A stretch of DNA of 64,000 nt. Origin: Patagioenas fasciata (Eukaryota > Chordata > Aves > Columbiformes > Columbidae). The first letter of the stretch is position 1. The number at the start of each line of letters is the position of its first letter. Shown in pieces: positions 60,615 through 64,000 of this stretch. Where the stretch lies: contig NC_092523.1 of assembly GCF_037038585.1 (NCBI RefSeq), forward strand, positions 3,043,001 to 3,107,000, given 5' to 3'. Under the pieces are notes generated by a model. It saw only the letters and a program-made list of their open reading frames with translations, ran no database searches and was not told the DNA's origin. The translations under genes and the position numbers were made by a program.

Positions 60615-63510
60615 ATTTTTTCCCCTGTATTTGTCCAGACTTTTCTACCAATTTAACCAATTTAGCTTGTTGAGAGGCCAGATAAGCTCTGAGTGCAGGA
60701 GAAGAAGGAGAAGGGTTGGCCCCATGGGCTCTTAGACTGAGTCATTGTCAAACTACACCCTTGTGATGGGTTGGGAACAGGCTGGGAGTTACTAAACTCA
60801 GCTCAGCTGGAGACAGGCGTGGGGGTTTCCTAATTAATGGCCTTCCCCATTGTTCTATTGAAGACTCCTGATATGCTTTCTGGAGGTATCTTATCTTCGT
60901 CATTGCTTCATTTCCTGTTTATCTTCCGCTGACTTTATCTGTTCATTTAACTCCATATGTTTCTGTAGAATAATATTAAAGAATCTGGATACTAAAACAG
61001 ACCCCACTTCCACAAAAGCAGATATTATGTGGAGTCGGTGTTTTTATGACACTCTAATTCCTTCCCCGCTAGTCTGTCAGTGCTCTGCAGGCAATAAACT
61101 CAGCCATGTCCTCTCTTTACAAGAGTTAAACTCAGGAGTTGTCTCCCTTGTTAACATCTTTGTCTTCCCTCCCTTTTGTCATTAACTGTAAAAGCATTTT
61201 TTTTGATATTTAGCTTTGAAGATAGATCTGCGTCAAGCCTGAAGAAGAGCTGGTACACCTGGATAATAGATAAGGACAGTTTCTCATTTTCCTTCTGATC
61301 TTCCCGACTTTTTAATCCTCTGTTCCCTTTTCTGCTTCACTCTTCTGTTAGCCTGTTTTTGAGCACACCACCTTTTTAGGCTTTGGGGACTGTTTGGCTT
61401 ATAGTTGAGGGTGTTCTGTTAGATGAACTTTTGATCTGATAGGTGATGTTTGCTGGTGAAACACAAGTAATGCTGTTAATCCACCAGCTTGCTGCCACTG
61501 AAAGGGGCTGTCCCAACTCCTGATTAGTGCTCATCTGGTGGCCTTCAAAACTTGCTTCAGCTAGGCAAGTAATCAGTAAAAGAGTTTATCTTCAGGACAT
61601 TGTGTGTGCTGGCTTTCCAATGCTAGAGCTGGTTTCAAGGAGACGGATTAAGTTTAAATAGAGGTCCCTGGAACAATGGGATGGTTCCTTCCTGGAAGAA
61701 GGGAGTCTCCGTACTTGATTTTAACTAAAATCCCACCTAGAGACAGGGGATTTGGCACCAATATTAGTGTGTTCAGTGCTACTGAATTCTGGATTGCATT
61801 GGTATACCTGCTTTCATGGGGCTGGGAATGTGAATAAAATAAGAAGATACAGTGTGTTCTCTCTCCTCTGTTTTGGGCTTTCTCTCTGAGTTCCCAGATC
61901 CAGGGCAATCTGTGCAGGAGATTATTGGCACAGCAAAGATGGAGCATTGCAGCAGAGGGGAAAAAATGAGTGATTTGCCTTGAGCCGCCTTTAGCTGAGT
62001 GTTATCAATGCCGTGACGCAAGTTACAGCTTGACTGCTAAGGCTCTCGAGACTCCCTTTGTCAAGGGGTGTCTCCTAACACACAGAATTGTGACTCGTTT
62101 AAAAAGACCACGCTCCAAGGATGTGTGTATGAACAGATCGGTGCCAGAAGCTCAATAGCGGAGAAATGAGGATTCCAAGACCGTGACTGGAAGGATTTTG
62201 GAGGGCTGAGAAAGCCGGGCCAAGTGTGATGGAGCTTTCCCCTTTCCCAACACAGTTCAAGGGATGCAACGCTGTTGTGTTTTATCGGTAATAATAACCA
62301 TGAAGCCATCAGCAAGGAGCAATATTAGAGATTCATAGCTTCAGGACAATGTGAAGTGATTTAATTTGTCTCTTCTGTAGCCTCACCCCAAATATCTGAT
62401 GCCTTGGAATATACCTGACGTATCCAAAGGCCAGTTACTAAACAAAAGAGTTAATTAAGATGTTGGATTCCGTAGCTGGATGCACATGTGGCATCTGGTT
62501 TGAACTTTAAAGCTGAAATATAGCTTTAAAAAAGGAATATAACTAGGAAAATATAGGGTTTGTGCAAATTTCTGGTGCATCCAGGTGACTCCTGCGTGTT
62601 CTGATTTCCAATGCAAGTCCTGAAACCCAGACACCCAGGCCGAGTTCTGACATTATCAGTGTACCGATCTTTCCTTTGGCCAGTGGTAACAAACCTTCAT
62701 TTGCTGGCAGCCGTCTAACTGTATCCTAATATAACATGGTAGGAAAACCTGACGTTAGTGTTTATGAGAAGGTTTGTAGTGGTTGAGACTCTGACCTCTG
62801 TCAAGTGTAGATGTTGAGGATGTTGTTTTGTGCGTAGTTTTATTTGCGGAAAAAGCTTGATCTATTCCAGCAGAATTAGGAGTTGTGACTGTGAGATGAA
62901 AACACTTTCTATGACTTTCTGTGACTCGTTTCCTTTTTTCTTGTATTAATCTTGCATCTCTTCACATCCTCAGTAGTTTTAATTTTATTTTCCTAATGAC
63001 CAGAAAAGGCTTTGATTGGAAACTGCTCGTATACCGTATGTTTTATCAGAGTATCTTTTAATAATTCATTAGAAATCCACACTGGCTTTCTGGTGACTCA
63101 GGGACCACACTGTAATACCGATAAGATAATGTTTAATCATGTATCCTAAAGCAGGAGATTTAGGTCACAGGATTAGTTTGTTAGGAAGCTTCAATCAAGA
63201 ACATATTAATTAGAACGCATGCTGCATACAGACAGATGTTTCAGTTTGAATTACTAGATGAAATTGAACTTGGGTGGTACAGAGCACTGCGGAAAGCTAG
63301 GCTTATTTAATGCTTTTTAAGCGAGGCCTGTGGATTTAGGTCAAGAGTGGAATGTCAGCATGTGGCAATGAACTTGAAAAATACTTCCCTGTTTCCACTA
63401 TATGTTCAACAGATGTAAGTGCCCACCAACTATAGGAGTTAAGTTAATACTCCTGTGTTAAAGTTTTCTTATTAGGGAAGAAAACAGACTTTTTAGGTGC
63501 ACAATGTTAG

Positions 63511-63793
<283 letters not shown>

Positions 63794-64000
63794 ATCATAG
63801 AATCATTTCAGTTGGAAGAAGCATTCAGGATCATCGAGTCCAACCATAACCTGACTCTAGTACTACCCCATGTCCCTAAGAACCTCATCTAAACACCTTT
63901 TAAACCCCTCCAAGGATGGTGACTCCACCAGTGCCCTGGGCAACCTGTTCCAGTGCCCCACAGCCCTTTCCGTCTCTCATTGGATACTGTGCTCAGAAAA
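63794..64000 (-). mobile_element. CR1 LINE 3' fragment, cut by the window edge
   Basis: Reversed tail ATCATAGAATCATTTCAGTT and GGATCATCGAGTCCAACCAT, the same subfamily as the copy at 84. It is the only copy antisense to DNAAF9. Confidence 0.95.

Overview
The window looks like bird nuclear DNA, from a species I cannot name. The main evidence is about 27 copies of CR1 LINEs, almost all 5'-truncated and ending in the avian CR1 tail pattern (ATTCTATG/ATTCTGTG octamers). Single-copy DNA with vertebrate-style splice sites and one CpG-island promoter lies between them. By my rough addition CR1 covers about 10 kb (about 16%), which is dense for a bird. There are no bacterial features, and I recognise no tRNA, rRNA, CRISPR array or retroviral gene.

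Layout. Positions 1 to about 44.2 kb are intergenic: CR1 copies on both strands, one perfect-plus-degenerate pentanucleotide microsatellite at 18.0 kb, and single-copy spacers in which I find no convincing exon. Spacers worth attention are a motif-rich stretch at 32.5-34.3 kb and a CpG-enriched patch at 35.5-35.8 kb. From 44.28 to 46.12 kb lies an unusual GC-rich structure. A CpG island with the first coding exon of a gene sits between two inverted arms of related G/C-rich minisatellite, and the downstream arm carries an array with a 40-bp period.

The one real protein-coding gene is the 5' end of DNAAF9 (formerly C20orf194; related to Tetrahymena Shulin), on the + strand. Coding exon 1 is 45344-45429, exon 2 57080-57159 and exon 3 63548-63667. 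They splice in frame into the first 95 codons, and the gene continues past the right edge. Introns 1 (11.65 kb) and 2 (6.39 kb) hold four sense CR1 copies and simple repeats, and a fifth CR1, antisense, lies at the right edge.

The most interesting signals are: (1) the inverted duplication enclosing the DNAAF9 promoter and exon 1; (2) two CR1 copies with different 5' ends that share the same 67-bp non-CR1 3' flank, a signature of LINE 3' transduction; (3) a CR1 subfamily whose copies share the same frameshifts, implying movement in trans; and (4) X-box-like sites and a thrice-repeated motif in the promoter of this ciliary gene.
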